Positions 18,380-27,873 of a DNA stretch of 64,000 nucleotides are shown piece by piece; position 1 is the first letter of the stretch, and each line of letters begins with the position of its first letter. The stretch is from NCBI GenBank assembly GCA_044507695.1, contig JBIQJD010000018.1, positions 7,561 through 71,560 of the forward strand, in the 5' to 3' direction. The DNA comes from JBIQJD01 sp044507695 (GTDB taxonomy: Bacteria; Bacteroidota; Ignavibacteria; Ignavibacteriales; Ignavibacteriaceae). The notes under the pieces are model-generated. The model was not told where the DNA came from. It made no database searches and saw only the letters and a list, made by a program, of their open reading frames with translations. A program made the position numbers and the translations under genes.

Positions 18380-19657
18380 ATGAGTTCATCCTGCCATCAA
18401 TCCCGTTCTTTAAAAAATATCTTTAACAAATCTAAATTAATCAGAAAACTTTTCCTTCATCTTTTACTAATCTCTTCAATATTATTTTTATCATCCTGTT
18501 CATCATCAAAAAAATTTACTTCGGATGAATCAACAACAATCTCAAAAGAAATTATTTCAGCTCCGGTTAGATTGTTGATGAAAGATAATTTTAGCGAAAT
18601 TTCATTCACTGCAGAAACTTCACTGAAAGCCTCTGATAAAGATTTTACTGTTGCAAGAATAAAAAAAGGAAGCAAGATAACTATTACAAATTCCGGAGTG
18701 GAACTTCAATTAATCATAGATAACAGATTTATTTCCGGTGAGGAATTCAGATTTACCGGGGAAAATTCCGGTGATATTTTTTCATTCAACAATAAAAAGT
18801 ACAGGGGAACGATTGCAGTTAACTCAAAAAATCAGATAATAAATATTTTACCGCTGGAAGATTATCTCAAAGGTGTTGTTCCCGCTGAAATGCCGATTGG
18901 TTCAGGCACAGAATATTTTGAAGCACTGAAAGCTCAGGCAATTTGTGCAAGAACTTATACACTTCAAAGATTGAATAAGGACCATGATTTTGATTTGCAT
19001 ATTGATGTTCGTGACCAGGTTTATAAAGGTGTTGATGCTGAAATAGAAATTTCAGGTAAAGCTGTTGATGAAACACGTGGAATGGTGTTAACCTATAAAG
19101 GTGAATTGTGCACAATCTATTATTCATCAACCTGCGGCGGTTATACAGAAGCTGTTGAAAATGTTTTTTCATCCGAACCAATTCCTTACTTAAAAAGCAT
19201 TAAGGATGGTAAAGATTTTTATTGCAGTGCATCACCGCATTTTAACTGGGTTGAAAAATTTCCCGAAGAAGAGTTTGTAAAAAGATTTGTTGATAAAGGT
19301 TTGCTTCCTTCATATGAATACAAATTAAATTCAATTAGCGTTAACAGCAGATTTTACTCTGGCAGAGTTAATGAACTTGAGCTGAATTTTAAAGGAAATT
19401 CCGGCGCGGATAAATCAGTAAAGATATACGGTAATCAAATCAGAAGCATAATACGTAATCAAAAAAATACAGGCATTTTACGCAGTGTAATGATTGATTT
19501 TTCCTTTGATGGTGATACAATAACAATAAAAGGAAAAGGCAGCGGACATGGAGTTGGAATGTGCCAATGGGGCGCAATGGTGCAATCAAAAGAGGGAAGA
19601 ACATTCCGGCAGATTTTATCTCATTATTTCCTCGGTACACAAATCGGAAAAATCTGA
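18380..19657 (+). CDS. SpoIID/LytB domain lipoprotein
   Basis: A 425-residue protein with a long basic leader, a hydrophobic segment and lipobox LSSC (about residue 40), so a lipoprotein. Residues about 150-410 are a SpoIID/LytB domain: ILPLEDYLKGVVPAEMPIGS with the glutamate that is catalytic in SpoIID, ALKAQAICARTYTLQR, YYSSTCGGYTEAVENVF, and at the end GKGSGHGVGMCQWGAMVQS. SpoIID is a lytic transglycosylase acting on denuded peptidoglycan. In this non-sporulating lineage a role in wall remodelling or division is likely. It forms an operon with the preceding small secreted protein, and the Maf gene follows after 30 bp. Confidence 0.87.
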   Translation: MSSSCHQSRSLKNIFNKSKLIRKLFLHLLLISSILFLSSCSSSKKFTSDESTTISKEIISAPVRLLMKDNFSEISFTAETSLKASDKDFTVARIKKGSKITITNSGVELQLIIDNRFISGEEFRFTGENSGDIFSFNNKKYRGTIAVNSKNQIINILPLEDYLKGVVPAEMPIGSGTEYFEALKAQAICARTYTLQRLNKDHDFDLHIDVRDQVYKGVDAEIEISGKAVDETRGMVLTYKGELCTIYYSSTCGGYTEAVENVFSSEPIPYLKSIKDGKDFYCSASPHFNWVEKFPEEEFVKRFVDKGLLPSYEYKLNSISVNSRFYSGRVNELELNFKGNSGADKSVKIYGNQIRSIIRNQKNTGILRSVMIDFSFDGDTITIKGKGSGHGVGMCQWGAMVQSKEGRTFRQILSHYFLGTQIGKI

Positions 19658-19687
19658 ATTTTAATTCCTCAATAAAACAGAATTCAA

Positions 19688-20275
19688 ATGATCAATACTT
19701 CCATCCCAATTTATCTTGCCTCAAAATCTCCAAGAAGAAAAAAACTGCTCCAGCAGATGAATCTAAAATTTAAAGTAATTGATGCTGAAGTTGATGAAGT
19801 AATTTATAAAAACGAAAAATCGGCTGATGCAGTTAAACGGCTTTCACTTGCAAAACTTGAAAAGGCAAAAGATAAAGTGCGAAACGGAATAATAATTAGT
19901 GCTGATACAATTGTTGTGCTTGGGAATAAAGTTTTGGGAAAACCAAAAAATAAAAAAGATGCGGTTAGAATTTTAAAAATGCTTAGCGGAAAAACTCATG
20001 TCGTTTATACAGGTTATTCAATATATAATTCGGCAATTAAAAAAACTATTACTGATTTTGAAAAGACCGAAGTTACCTTCAGAAATTTAACTCAGGAAGA
20101 AATTTCTGATTATGTTGAATCAGGAAGCCCTCTGGATAAAGCAGGCGCGTACGGTATACAGGATGATTTTGGAGCAGTGTTTGTAAAAAAAATAAATGGA
20201 TGTTATTACAATGTTGTGGGTTTGCCTCTCTCTAAACTTTACTCCTCATTGTTAAGGATAACAATAATTGATTGA
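19688..20275 (+). CDS. maf: Maf-type nucleoside triphosphate pyrophosphatase
   Basis: A 195-residue cytoplasmic enzyme, the usual length. N-terminal IYLASKSPRRKKLLQQM carries the S-x-R-R nucleotide-binding motif. ISADTIVVLGNKVLGKPKNK holds the catalytic aspartate and the K-P motif, and GSPLDKAGAYGIQDDFGAVF is the conserved C-terminal signature. Maf proteins hydrolyse dTTP/UTP or modified nucleotides to monophosphates, cleaning the pool; overproduction affects septum formation. It follows the SpoIID gene by 30 bases and overlaps the next gene by 8 bases, so it sits in an envelope-related operon. Confidence 0.9.
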   Translation: MINTSIPIYLASKSPRRKKLLQQMNLKFKVIDAEVDEVIYKNEKSADAVKRLSLAKLEKAKDKVRNGIIISADTIVVLGNKVLGKPKNKKDAVRILKMLSGKTHVVYTGYSIYNSAIKKTITDFEKTEVTFRNLTQEEISDYVESGSPLDKAGAYGIQDDFGAVFVKKINGCYYNVVGLPLSKLYSSLLRITIID

Positions 20276-21245
20276 GAAAATCAAAAAAAGAATTTTCATC
20301 TCTCTTGCAATAGCCGGATTACTCTATCTTGGTTTTACAATTTATGCTGATTTTGAAAACGTTGTTTCTGCATTTACTAATTTTAACTGGTTAATTTTTC
20401 CGCTTCTGCTTATACTTTCTTTAATAAATTATTTTATAAGATTTTTAAAATGGGATTATTATTTATCCCTGCTTAATGTTCCTCTGACAAAAATAGATTC
20501 ATTTTCAATTTTCATGTCCGGATTAATAATGAGTGTTACCCCGGGCAAATTTGGTGAATTATTAAAGTGTTACCTGGTAAAACAGGTAAGCGGAACGCAG
20601 GTGCGTAAAACTGCGCCAATAATTTTTGCGGAAAGAATCACTGATTTTGTTTCACTGATGATAATCGCTCTGGCTGGCGCATATATTTATAATTACGGAA
20701 GAACAATCTCTGCGGGAGTTAGTTTATTTTTTATAATACTGATTATAATTATATCAAACAAAAAAATTGCTTTATCAATAATCGGCTGGCTGGAAAAAAT
20801 AAAGTTCCTGAGCAGACACATTTCTGTAATTCATAATTTGTATGAAAGTTCATACACAATGCTTAGGCCGGCACCGCTGCTAAAAATGAGCGTACTTAGC
20901 TTATTTTCCTGGTTCTTTGAATGTTTTGGATATTATTTAATTCTAATTAATTTTGGAATAGATGTTAATTTAATGTGGGCATCATTCAGTTATGCATTTG
21001 CAACAGTGGTAGGTGCCATATCAATGCTTCCTGGCGGTTTAGGGGTAACCGAAGGATCACTAACCCTTCTTCTCATCCAGGAAAATTATTCGAAAGATGT
21101 AGCGGTTGCATCTACATTTATTGCGAGAGTGGTTACACTTTGGTTTGCAGTTTTAGTTGGAATAATCAACGTAACATTTTATCAAAAACGTTTCGGCAGA
21201 ATTATTGTTGAAACAGATTCTATCAACTCCGCAAACGGCGGTTAA
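20268..21245 (+). CDS. Flippase-like integral membrane protein (UPF0104/LPG synthase TM family)
   Basis: A 325-residue protein with about eight transmembrane helices. MSVTPGKFGELLKCYLVKQV (the conserved GKxGE loop) and SMLPGGLGVTEGSLTLLLI are the two signature regions of the UPF0104/lysylphosphatidylglycerol-synthetase transmembrane family, which includes lipid flippases. No soluble synthetase domain is present, so it probably moves a lipid rather than aminoacylating one. The start is the TTG overlapping the last codons of maf, which implies translational coupling; no ATG is available near the first helix. Confidence 0.75.
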   Translation: MIEKIKKRIFISLAIAGLLYLGFTIYADFENVVSAFTNFNWLIFPLLLILSLINYFIRFLKWDYYLSLLNVPLTKIDSFSIFMSGLIMSVTPGKFGELLKCYLVKQVSGTQVRKTAPIIFAERITDFVSLMIIALAGAYIYNYGRTISAGVSLFFIILIIIISNKKIALSIIGWLEKIKFLSRHISVIHNLYESSYTMLRPAPLLKMSVLSLFSWFFECFGYYLILINFGIDVNLMWASFSYAFATVVGAISMLPGGLGVTEGSLTLLLIQENYSKDVAVASTFIARVVTLWFAVLVGIINVTFYQKRFGRIIVETDSINSANGG

Positions 21246-21265
21246 TTTTTTAAGGAGTTTTTCTA

Positions 21266-22519
21266 ATGGCTAAATTCAAAAAAATTGTTATACCAAAAGA
21301 TGGTGAAAAAATTACAGTTCAGGATGGAAAATTGGTTGTTCCGGATAATCCAATAATTTCATTTATTGAAGGAGACGGAACCGGTCCTGATATCTGGCGT
21401 GCTTCAAAAATGGTTTTTGATGCTGCAATTAAAAAAGCTTACGGCGGAAAAAAGAAAATTGCATGGATGGAAATTTATGCCGGTGAAAAAGCTCTCAAAA
21501 TTTATGGCAAAAATAAATGGCTTCCTGATGAAACAGTTGATGCAATCCGTGAATATGTTGTTGCAATTAAAGGCCCGCTTACAACTCCGGTTGGCGGCGG
21601 AATAAGAAGTTTAAATGTTGCACTTCGCCAATTGCTTGATCTTTTTGCTTGTGTTCGTCCGGTTAAATATTACAGCGGTGTTCCAAGCCCCATGAAAAGA
21701 CCTCAGGATTTGGATATAGTTCTTTTCAGAGAAAATACTGAAGATGTTTATTCCGGAATTGAATTTAAATCCGGGACGAAGGAAGTAACAGATCTCATAA
21801 AATATATCAACAAAAAATTTGATAAGAATATCCGTACAGATTCCGGTGTTGGAATAAAACCAATTAGTTCTTTCGGTTCAAAAAGATTGGTTAAGAAAGC
21901 TATTGAATACGCAATTGCAAATACAAGAAAAACAGTTACTCTTGTTCATAAAGGAAACATAATGAAATTTACCGAGGGTGCATTTAAAGAATGGGGGTAT
22001 GAAATTGCAAAAGCGGAGTTCAGAGATCAAATTGTTACAGAAGATGAATTGTGGAAAGAATACAATGGTAAAATGCCTGAAGGTAAAATTCTGATTAATG
22101 ATAGAATTGCTGACAGCATGTTTCAGCAGCTCCTATTGCGCCCGGCTGAGTATGATGTAATTGCTACTCCAAACCTGAATGGTGATTATATTTCTGATGC
22201 TGCCGCCGCACAGGTTGGAGGATTGGGGATTGCTCCCGGTGCAAACATCAGTTACTCAACTGCAATCTTTGAAGCAACTCATGGAACAGCTCCAAAATAT
22301 GCCGGACTTGATAAAGTCAATCCTGGTTCCGTTATTCTTTCTGGTGTAATGATGCTTGAATATCTTGGATGGACCAAAGCTGGAAAATTAATTGAAAGTG
22401 CAATGAAGAAAACTATAAAATCAAAAGTAGTTACCTATGATTTTGCACGGCAGATGAAAGGCGCCAGGGAAGTTAAAGCTTCTCAATTTGCGCAGGAAAT
22501 TATTAAGAACATGTCATGA
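21266..22519 (+). CDS. icd: NADP-dependent isocitrate dehydrogenase
   Basis: A 417-residue enzyme of the E. coli Icd type; converts isocitrate to 2-oxoglutarate and CO2 in the TCA cycle. FIEGDGTGPDIW (33-44) is the N-terminal nucleotide region. GGGIRSLNVALRQ (110-122) holds S115, equivalent to the serine phosphorylated in E. coli, and VLFRENTEDVYSG is the substrate loop. NLNGDYISDAAAA holds metal aspartates, and K344-Y345 in HGTAPKYAG are the residues that select NADP over NAD. AAGGAG lies ten bases before the ATG. No kinase/phosphatase gene is in view. Confidence 0.95.
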   Translation: MAKFKKIVIPKDGEKITVQDGKLVVPDNPIISFIEGDGTGPDIWRASKMVFDAAIKKAYGGKKKIAWMEIYAGEKALKIYGKNKWLPDETVDAIREYVVAIKGPLTTPVGGGIRSLNVALRQLLDLFACVRPVKYYSGVPSPMKRPQDLDIVLFRENTEDVYSGIEFKSGTKEVTDLIKYINKKFDKNIRTDSGVGIKPISSFGSKRLVKKAIEYAIANTRKTVTLVHKGNIMKFTEGAFKEWGYEIAKAEFRDQIVTEDELWKEYNGKMPEGKILINDRIADSMFQQLLLRPAEYDVIATPNLNGDYISDAAAAQVGGLGIAPGANISYSTAIFEATHGTAPKYAGLDKVNPGSVILSGVMMLEYLGWTKAGKLIESAMKKTIKSKVVTYDFARQMKGAREVKASQFAQEIIKNMS

Positions 22520-22638
22520 GTTTATGAGTTCGTAATTTCTGATTTATAAAAGTTAATTGAATTATAGCATGACCTCTATTCTTGATTTTGCAGACAGTGC
22601 TTGTTATATTCTGAACGAACAAAATTAAAGGAGAAGAT

Positions 22639-23055
22639 ATGTCTCGCGAAAATGGAATGAGCAAAGGATTATTAGTTGGCCTGTTAGCTGGCGGTGCAAT
22701 TGGAGCACTAATTGCACTTCTTTATGCACCTAAAAGCGGTAGAGAATTAAGAAGTGAGATAAAAGCAAAAGCTGATGACTATCTTGATGAAGCAGATAAA
22801 TATATGTCAGAAGCTAAAGAAAAAGCTAAAACATTAATTAACGAAGGAAAGAAAAAATCAGAAAAATTAATCAGTGAAGCACGCATAAAATCTGATGAAC
22901 TGCTGAAAGATGCTGAGCGCATTTTTAATGATGCAAAAAGTAAATCAGCTCAATTAGTTGCTGAAGGCAAATCAGTAGTGAATACAGAGAGTGACCGCAT
23001 TAAATCTGCATTCAAAGCCGGCGTGGATGCTTATAAAGAAACAAAAAATTCCTAA
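22639..23055 (+). CDS. YtxH domain protein
   Basis: A 138-residue protein. One glycine-rich membrane helix (GLLVGLLAGGAIGALIALLY) is followed at once by APKSGRELRSEI, the YtxH signature, and then by about 100 residues of charged amphipathic helix with repeated KAKxL.EGKKKSEKLI patterns. Family members are membrane-tethered coiled coils linked to general stress in Firmicutes; function is unclear. AAGGAGAAGAT gives a strong ribosome-binding site. It lies 5 bases upstream of a DUF948 gene of the same design (membrane helix plus coiled coil), and the two probably form a pair. Confidence 0.85.
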   Translation: MSRENGMSKGLLVGLLAGGAIGALIALLYAPKSGRELRSEIKAKADDYLDEADKYMSEAKEKAKTLINEGKKKSEKLISEARIKSDELLKDAERIFNDAKSKSAQLVAEGKSVVNTESDRIKSAFKAGVDAYKETKNS

Positions 23056-23060
23056 ATAAT

Positions 23061-23456
23061 ATGGATGTAGTAACGATCTTTTATATCTTGCTTCTGCTTT
23101 CCGCATCCGGGCTTTGCATTGCTTTGATTTTTTATATTAGGGGAATAACAAGATCAATAAAGGAGGTGGAATCAGATATAAAAGATCTTTCACTGCAGCT
23201 TAAACCTTTAATAGCTTCAACTACAAATCTGAGCGAAAAGTTAGTTGATGTTACAGACCAGGTAAAGGGGCAATTACAGGTAACGAAGGGAATAATTAAT
23301 GATTTCCGTGTTACGGCTGATAAGATAATCTCACTTGAAGAAAAAGTTAGAACCGGTATTGAAGAACCTGTGAATGTTGTTCTTAAAAATTTGTCTGCAG
23401 TTGCTAACGGCGTTAATACTTTTTGGAATGCCTACAGAAATAACCATAAAACATAA
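23061..23456 (+). CDS. DUF948 domain protein
   Basis: A 131-residue protein: N-terminal membrane helix (IFYILLLLSASGLCIALIFYI), then a long helix with ITRSIKEVESDIKDLSLQLK, matching the DUF948 family, small membrane-anchored coiled coils often encoded beside YtxH proteins. The soluble part faces the cytoplasm if the positive-inside rule holds (RGITRS follows the helix). Five bases separate it from the YtxH gene. Function unknown. Confidence 0.8.
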   Translation: MDVVTIFYILLLLSASGLCIALIFYIRGITRSIKEVESDIKDLSLQLKPLIASTTNLSEKLVDVTDQVKGQLQVTKGIINDFRVTADKIISLEEKVRTGIEEPVNVVLKNLSAVANGVNTFWNAYRNNHKT

Positions 23457-23492
23457 ATTAAATCTCACCCTTGATTCTTAAGGAGGAATCCC

Positions 23493-25586
23493 TTGAAAGA
23501 ATATGTTGCAGACGCAATAAGGAATATTGCGTTAATTGGTCATGGAGGAAGTGGAAAGACTTCCCTGTCTGAAGCCCTGCTCTTTACTGCCGGAGAGATC
23601 AACAGAATCGGAACGATCTCAGAAGGCAACACAGTTTCCGATTACAACCCGAATGAGATTGAAAAGCAAATCTCAATTTCTACCTCTCTTCTTCACCTCG
23701 AATGGAACAACACAAAAATAAATATCCTTGATACTCCCGGTTACACAGATTTTATAGGAGATGTTAAAGCTGCTATGAAGGTTTGTGATACGGCAGTAAT
23801 GGTTTTAAAATCAGCAGAGGGAGTTGAAGTTGGCTCTGAAACAACAGGAAGGTTTGTTAATGAATTTGGTCTGCCTTCGGCAATCATTATTAATAAAATT
23901 GATAATGAACATTCACGATTTGAAGAAACATTTGCCCAGGCTAAAGATAGATTAACAAGCGGAGCAATTGTTGTAACTTTTCCTGAAAAGGAAGGAGTAA
24001 ATTTTGATACCGTAATTGATGTTCTTAAAATGAAAGCTTACACATATGGTGATGCTGGCTCTAAGAAGGTAACGGAAGCTGATATTCCTGATGCATTGAA
24101 AGCAAAAGCTGAACAATACAGGACGGAACTTATTGAAAAGGTTGCGGAGACAACAGAAGAATTGATGAACAAGTATTTTGAAGAAGGAAGTTTATCTGAT
24201 GATGATCTTAATAGGGGAATTACACAGGCGCTGGTTAAAAGAAGTCTTACCCCTGTATTTGCTGTTTCTGGTTTGAAAGCAGCTGGTTTAAATAATTTTC
24301 TTGATTTTGCATCACAATATTTTCCATCTCCGTTATTGCGTGAAGGTGAGGAAGCAAATTATAAAAATAAGAATGACAAGGTGCTTGTTAAACCTGATGA
24401 AAAAGGTGAACCGGTTCTGTTTGTATTTAAAACCGTTTCTGAACAGCATGTAGGTGAACTTTCTTTATTTAAAGTTTACTCCGGATGTGTGCAGGCTGGA
24501 ATGGATCTGGTGAACGAAGCAAATAGTAAGGTAGAAAGACTCAGCCAGCTTTCAATTCTTAACGGACATAACAGAAAAGAAGTTTCTAAACTGTGTGCCG
24601 GTGATCTTGGTGCAGTTGTTAAATTAAAAGATACTCACACAAACAATACATTAGCTTCTAAAAATTTTCCCGTTATAATTAAACAAATTGAATTTCCTGA
24701 ACCTGTAATCCGTGGTGCAATTCTGCCTAAAGCAAAAGGTGATGAAGATAAAATAGCTTCCGGACTTCATACATTGCATGAAGAGGATCCATCTTTTAAT
24801 GTAAAGTTTGATCCGGAGTTATCACAGACAATCATTTCAGGCCAGGGTGAGCTTCAATTGGCGCTTGCCGTTAAAAGATTAAAAGAAAGATATGGTGTTG
24901 AAGTTGATCTTGTTGAACCAAAAATTCCTTACCGGGAAACTATAAAAGGTTCTGTTGATGATGTTGAATACAAGCATAAAAAACAATCCGGCGGAAGGGG
25001 ACAATTTGGACATGTTCATTTTAAAATGGAACCATTGCCGCGCGGAAAAGGCTTTGAATTTGTGAACGCAATTGTTGGCGGTGTAGTGCCTGGCAGATTC
25101 ATACCCGCAGTTGAAAAGGGAATACAGGAAACAATGCTTAAAGGTCCGCTTTCAGGTAACCAGGTTGTTGATGTAAAAGTTACATTACATTTCGGTTCTT
25201 ACCATTCTGTTGATTCAGATGAAATGTCATTCAAGATAGCCGCATCTCAATGTTTTAAAAAAGGATTCATGGAATGTAAACCTTGTCTCCTTGAACCGAT
25301 TTATGAAGTGGAAGTTACAGTACCTGAAGAATATATGGGCGATGTAATGGGAGATATTTCGGCAAGAAGAGGTAAAATCTTAGGAATGGATTCGGACGGA
25401 CATTTCCAGATTATAAAAGCGCATGTACCTTTAGCTGAATTGTACAAATATTCCTCACAGCTTCGCAGTTTAACGCAGGGGAGAGGTGTTCATAAACGGC
25501 ATTTTGCTTTTTACGAAGAAGTACCAAAAGAAGTTGAAAACAAAATTGTTGAGGAGTATAAAAAGTCCCGCGAAGAAGGTCACTGA
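23493..25586 (+). CDS. fusA2: Non-canonical elongation factor G (EF-G2/FusA2 type)
   Basis: A 697-residue five-domain translational GTPase. G1 GHGGSGKT (16-23), G3 DTPGYTDF (80-87), G4 NKID (134-137). Domain IV has GGRGQFGHVHFKMEP and domain V GDVMGDISARRGKILGMD. In canonical EF-G the G3 motif is DTPGHVDF and the histidine is catalytic; here it is Tyr84. The switch I RGITI is KQISI, with Ser61 for the threonine. This is the pattern of the second EF-G class, whose role in vivo is poorly defined. The start is TTG at 23493, supported by AAGGAGGAA six bases upstream and no better ATG. Confidence 0.88.
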   Translation: MKEYVADAIRNIALIGHGGSGKTSLSEALLFTAGEINRIGTISEGNTVSDYNPNEIEKQISISTSLLHLEWNNTKINILDTPGYTDFIGDVKAAMKVCDTAVMVLKSAEGVEVGSETTGRFVNEFGLPSAIIINKIDNEHSRFEETFAQAKDRLTSGAIVVTFPEKEGVNFDTVIDVLKMKAYTYGDAGSKKVTEADIPDALKAKAEQYRTELIEKVAETTEELMNKYFEEGSLSDDDLNRGITQALVKRSLTPVFAVSGLKAAGLNNFLDFASQYFPSPLLREGEEANYKNKNDKVLVKPDEKGEPVLFVFKTVSEQHVGELSLFKVYSGCVQAGMDLVNEANSKVERLSQLSILNGHNRKEVSKLCAGDLGAVVKLKDTHTNNTLASKNFPVIIKQIEFPEPVIRGAILPKAKGDEDKIASGLHTLHEEDPSFNVKFDPELSQTIISGQGELQLALAVKRLKERYGVEVDLVEPKIPYRETIKGSVDDVEYKHKKQSGGRGQFGHVHFKMEPLPRGKGFEFVNAIVGGVVPGRFIPAVEKGIQETMLKGPLSGNQVVDVKVTLHFGSYHSVDSDEMSFKIAASQCFKKGFMECKPCLLEPIYEVEVTVPEEYMGDVMGDISARRGKILGMDSDGHFQIIKAHVPLAELYKYSSQLRSLTQGRGVHKRHFAFYEEVPKEVENKIVEEYKKSREEGH

Positions 25587-25662
25587 TAAATTCTTATATC
25601 TCTGTGCATGTGCGTTTTATGTTATGGAAGGCGGCGGCACAGAGATTATTATTTGAGGAAAT

Positions 25663-26160
25663 ATGGATAAACTTTGGTCCCCCTGGCGCTCCCAGTATAT
25701 CGAATCTTTTAATAACGAAAAGAAAGACACCGGCTGTATTTTTTGTGAATCAGCAAGAAAAGAAGTGAACAGTCCGGATAATCTTTTAATTTATAAAGAT
25801 AAATTTACATTTACAGTATTGAATCTCTTTCCATATAACAGCGGGCATCTGATGATAGTACCTTACCGCCATACTGCCGATTTTAATTCCCTTACAGAAG
25901 AAGAAAGCGCTGAAATTTTTAGGAACCTGCAAACTGCACAAAAAGCATTATCTGCAATAATGAATCCAGAGGGATTTAATATTGGTGCAAATCTTGGTAG
26001 AGTCAGCGGTGCCGGAATTGAAGAGCACATTCATTTTCATATTGTTCCGCGCTGGAACGGTGATACTAACTTTATGCCGGTACTTGGTGAAGTGAAAGTA
26101 ATCTCACAAGATTTGATTACAACCAAGAAAAAATTATTAGAAGCATATTCAAGCCTGTAA
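25663..26160 (+). CDS. HIT family hydrolase
   Basis: A 165-residue enzyme. WSPWRSQYIESF and CIFC near the N-terminus, NSGHLMIVPYRHTADF in the middle, and the histidine triad EHIHFHIVPRW (H-x-H-x-H) place it in the HIT superfamily, in the Ap4A phosphorylase/hydrolase-like branch common in bacteria. Such enzymes hydrolyse or phosphorolyse dinucleoside polyphosphates or aminoacyl-adenylates. A 76-base gap follows the EF-G gene. Exact substrate not determinable. Confidence 0.87.
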   Translation: MDKLWSPWRSQYIESFNNEKKDTGCIFCESARKEVNSPDNLLIYKDKFTFTVLNLFPYNSGHLMIVPYRHTADFNSLTEEESAEIFRNLQTAQKALSAIMNPEGFNIGANLGRVSGAGIEEHIHFHIVPRWNGDTNFMPVLGEVKVISQDLITTKKKLLEAYSSL

Positions 26161-26194
26161 GCAATACATTTTGATGCATTTTATTTCTAATCAA

Positions 26195-27175
26195 TTATAA
26201 AGCATTTACGAAGGTGCGATTATATTTATTCCGGTATTGAACCGGCGACAGGCCTGTAATTTTTTTAAATATTCCTCTGAATGCTTTTGGATCCTGGTAT
26301 CCAACATTATACATTACTTCATTCACATTTTCCATCGATGATTCAAGGCTTAATTTTGCTGCTTCAATTTTTACGCGCTGAATATATTCAGAAACTGTAT
26401 TTGAAGTTGCTTTCTTGAATCTTCTTTCAAGATTCCTTCGGCTCAGCGCAAGCATTGATGCAAGTTCATCAACAGTAATTTTGTTTCTAAAATTATTTTC
26501 AATGAACTCCTGCGCCTTTCTTACGGGCTCATCTTCGTGATCCTTTTGTCCCTTGAAAATCATAAATGGTGATTGGCTGTTACGCGCAATATCTATCTGG
26601 AAAGCTTTTGAACAAAATATTGCTGCTTCTCTTCCTGCATATTTCTCAACAAGATAAAGCACAAGATTTAAAGATGAATAAGCACCGCCGCTTGAATAAA
26701 TTCCCATTTCATCTGTTATTATTTTATCCTCAACTAATTCAACATTCGGAAACATCTGCCGGAATACCTGCGCTGCCAGCCAATGAGTTGAACATTTTCT
26801 TCCCTTAAGTAATCCGGTTGATGCAAGCAGAAATGCACCGAGACAAAGACTTGCTACCTCTGAACCTTTCTTATATTGTTCAACAATCCAGGGAATAAAT
26901 TCTTTATTATCTTCAACTGCTTTTGGGAGATTTCCATACATTGCAGGAACAATAATCAGATCAGTTTTATCAACGCTATTAATCGGCTCGGTTGCAATAG
27001 TATATAATCCATCGTTTAATAAAGATTCATTTTTTAATCCAACAAGATGAACATCAAATAGTGGTGGTTGATCCATACTTGTAAAAAATTGATTTACTTC
27101 TGTAAAAACCTGGCGCGGTCCTTCAATGTTACCCAGAATAGCTCCTTTTGTAACAAGGATTGAAATCCGTTTCAT
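26195..27175 (-). CDS. GlxA family AraC-type transcriptional regulator
   Basis: A 326-residue regulator. The N-terminal half (about 1-190) is a DJ-1/PfpI-like domain with the cysteine elbow SLCLGAFLLASTGLL. The C-terminal hundred residues are an AraC/XylS DNA-binding domain with two helix-turn-helix units (ITVDELASMLALSRRNLERR and VNEVMYNVGYQDPKAFRGIF). GlxA proteins sense small molecules and usually activate neighbouring genes. It faces away from a 12-gene-plus detoxification-like island. Three promoters there carry tandem 22-bp repeats, a spacing suited to an AraC-type protein, so I infer that it controls them. The effector is unknown. Confidence 0.9.
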   Translation of the reverse strand: MKRISILVTKGAILGNIEGPRQVFTEVNQFFTSMDQPPLFDVHLVGLKNESLLNDGLYTIATEPINSVDKTDLIIVPAMYGNLPKAVEDNKEFIPWIVEQYKKGSEVASLCLGAFLLASTGLLKGRKCSTHWLAAQVFRQMFPNVELVEDKIITDEMGIYSSGGAYSSLNLVLYLVEKYAGREAAIFCSKAFQIDIARNSQSPFMIFKGQKDHEDEPVRKAQEFIENNFRNKITVDELASMLALSRRNLERRFKKATSNTVSEYIQRVKIEAAKLSLESSMENVNEVMYNVGYQDPKAFRGIFKKITGLSPVQYRNKYNRTFVNAL

Positions 27176-27543
27176 TTGTTATCTCTTTTTATTGGAAAAT
27201 TGAACAAAAGTAAATAAACCCGCTGTTCCAATCAACTCCTGAAAGCTGCATAATTCAAATCAAAAAAATTAAGATTGACAGCGGTCTTTATGATTTGTTG
27301 TAAAATAATTTTAATGAAATTGAACTATTTGTGTACGGTTGTATAAAAAATTAATAAGTTGTCCTGATCATCAAAAAATATTTTTGAGTGAATAATTTTC
27401 ATGTTGTCGATCTCTGTTGTTTATGAATAAATATTCTGAACAAGCAAAAAGAAAAAAATGTAAAAAGTATTGAAGTGATTTTGTGCATGATGCTTCCTAT
27501 TAATTTTTAATTTTGCTGATTAATGAATGATAGAAATTTTTGA

Positions 27544-27567
27544 AATCAATATTTAATAATATTGATT
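27544..27567. repeat. Perfect A/T-rich inverted repeat
   Basis: AATCAATATT and AATATTGATT flank a four-base TAAT centre. There is no T-run after either arm, so it is not an obvious terminator; it could be an operator or a chance AT-rich palindrome. Confidence 0.4.
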
Positions 27568-27726
27568 GGCATTGATAAAATCGGACATGATATTTATCAA
27601 TTTATAAAAACAATTAAATTATTTGATGATTCAATGATTGGATTAACTGAATTAATCAAAACACATTTGATTTAAATTAATTTCATAACTCCTACATTTC
27701 ATCGCTTCACCCAAGGTTTTATATGC

Positions 27727-27795
27727 CAGACGCAATCCACCCCTTAATTTGCCGTATTTGTACCTTCCCAATTTTAGAACATGGTGGTAAGTTTG
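27727..27795 (+). promoter_or_regulatory. Tandem-repeat operator/promoter A
   Basis: Distal repeat at 27727 (CAGACGCAATCCACC), proximal repeat at 27749 (TTGCCGTATTTGTACC), exactly 22 bp apart, and TAAGTTTG at 27788-27795, a full match to the Bacteroidota -7 consensus TAnnTTTG. The same arrangement recurs at 28619 and 31626. No good -33 box is seen, as expected of an activator-dependent promoter. It would drive the SnoaL gene at 27874. Confidence 0.6.
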
Positions 27796-27873
27796 ATATA
27801 GTCATAAATTAATTAACAAAAATAAAAATCATAAAGACTGAGCTGCAGTCTTTCTTACTTAATATTCTTTAAA

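Larger units (their letters stand above)
27176..27873. other. Long AT-rich spacer upstream of the island
   Basis: About 700 bases without a supportable gene between the GlxA-type regulator and the first SnoaL gene. It holds a 10-bp-arm hairpin at 27544-27567 and the tandem-repeat promoter at 27727-27795. I see no RNA gene or insertion sequence in the rest, which is strongly AT-rich. Confidence 0.6.

Noticed and set aside
27334..27340. TACGGTT as an extra operator copy near the regulator start
   Set aside because: It matches only six bases of the inverted motif and has no partner 22 bp away.
27176..27726. Possible small RNA or riboswitch in the long spacer
   Set aside because: Only A/T-rich sequence and one short palindrome are visible; no conserved riboswitch core or terminator could be found by eye.
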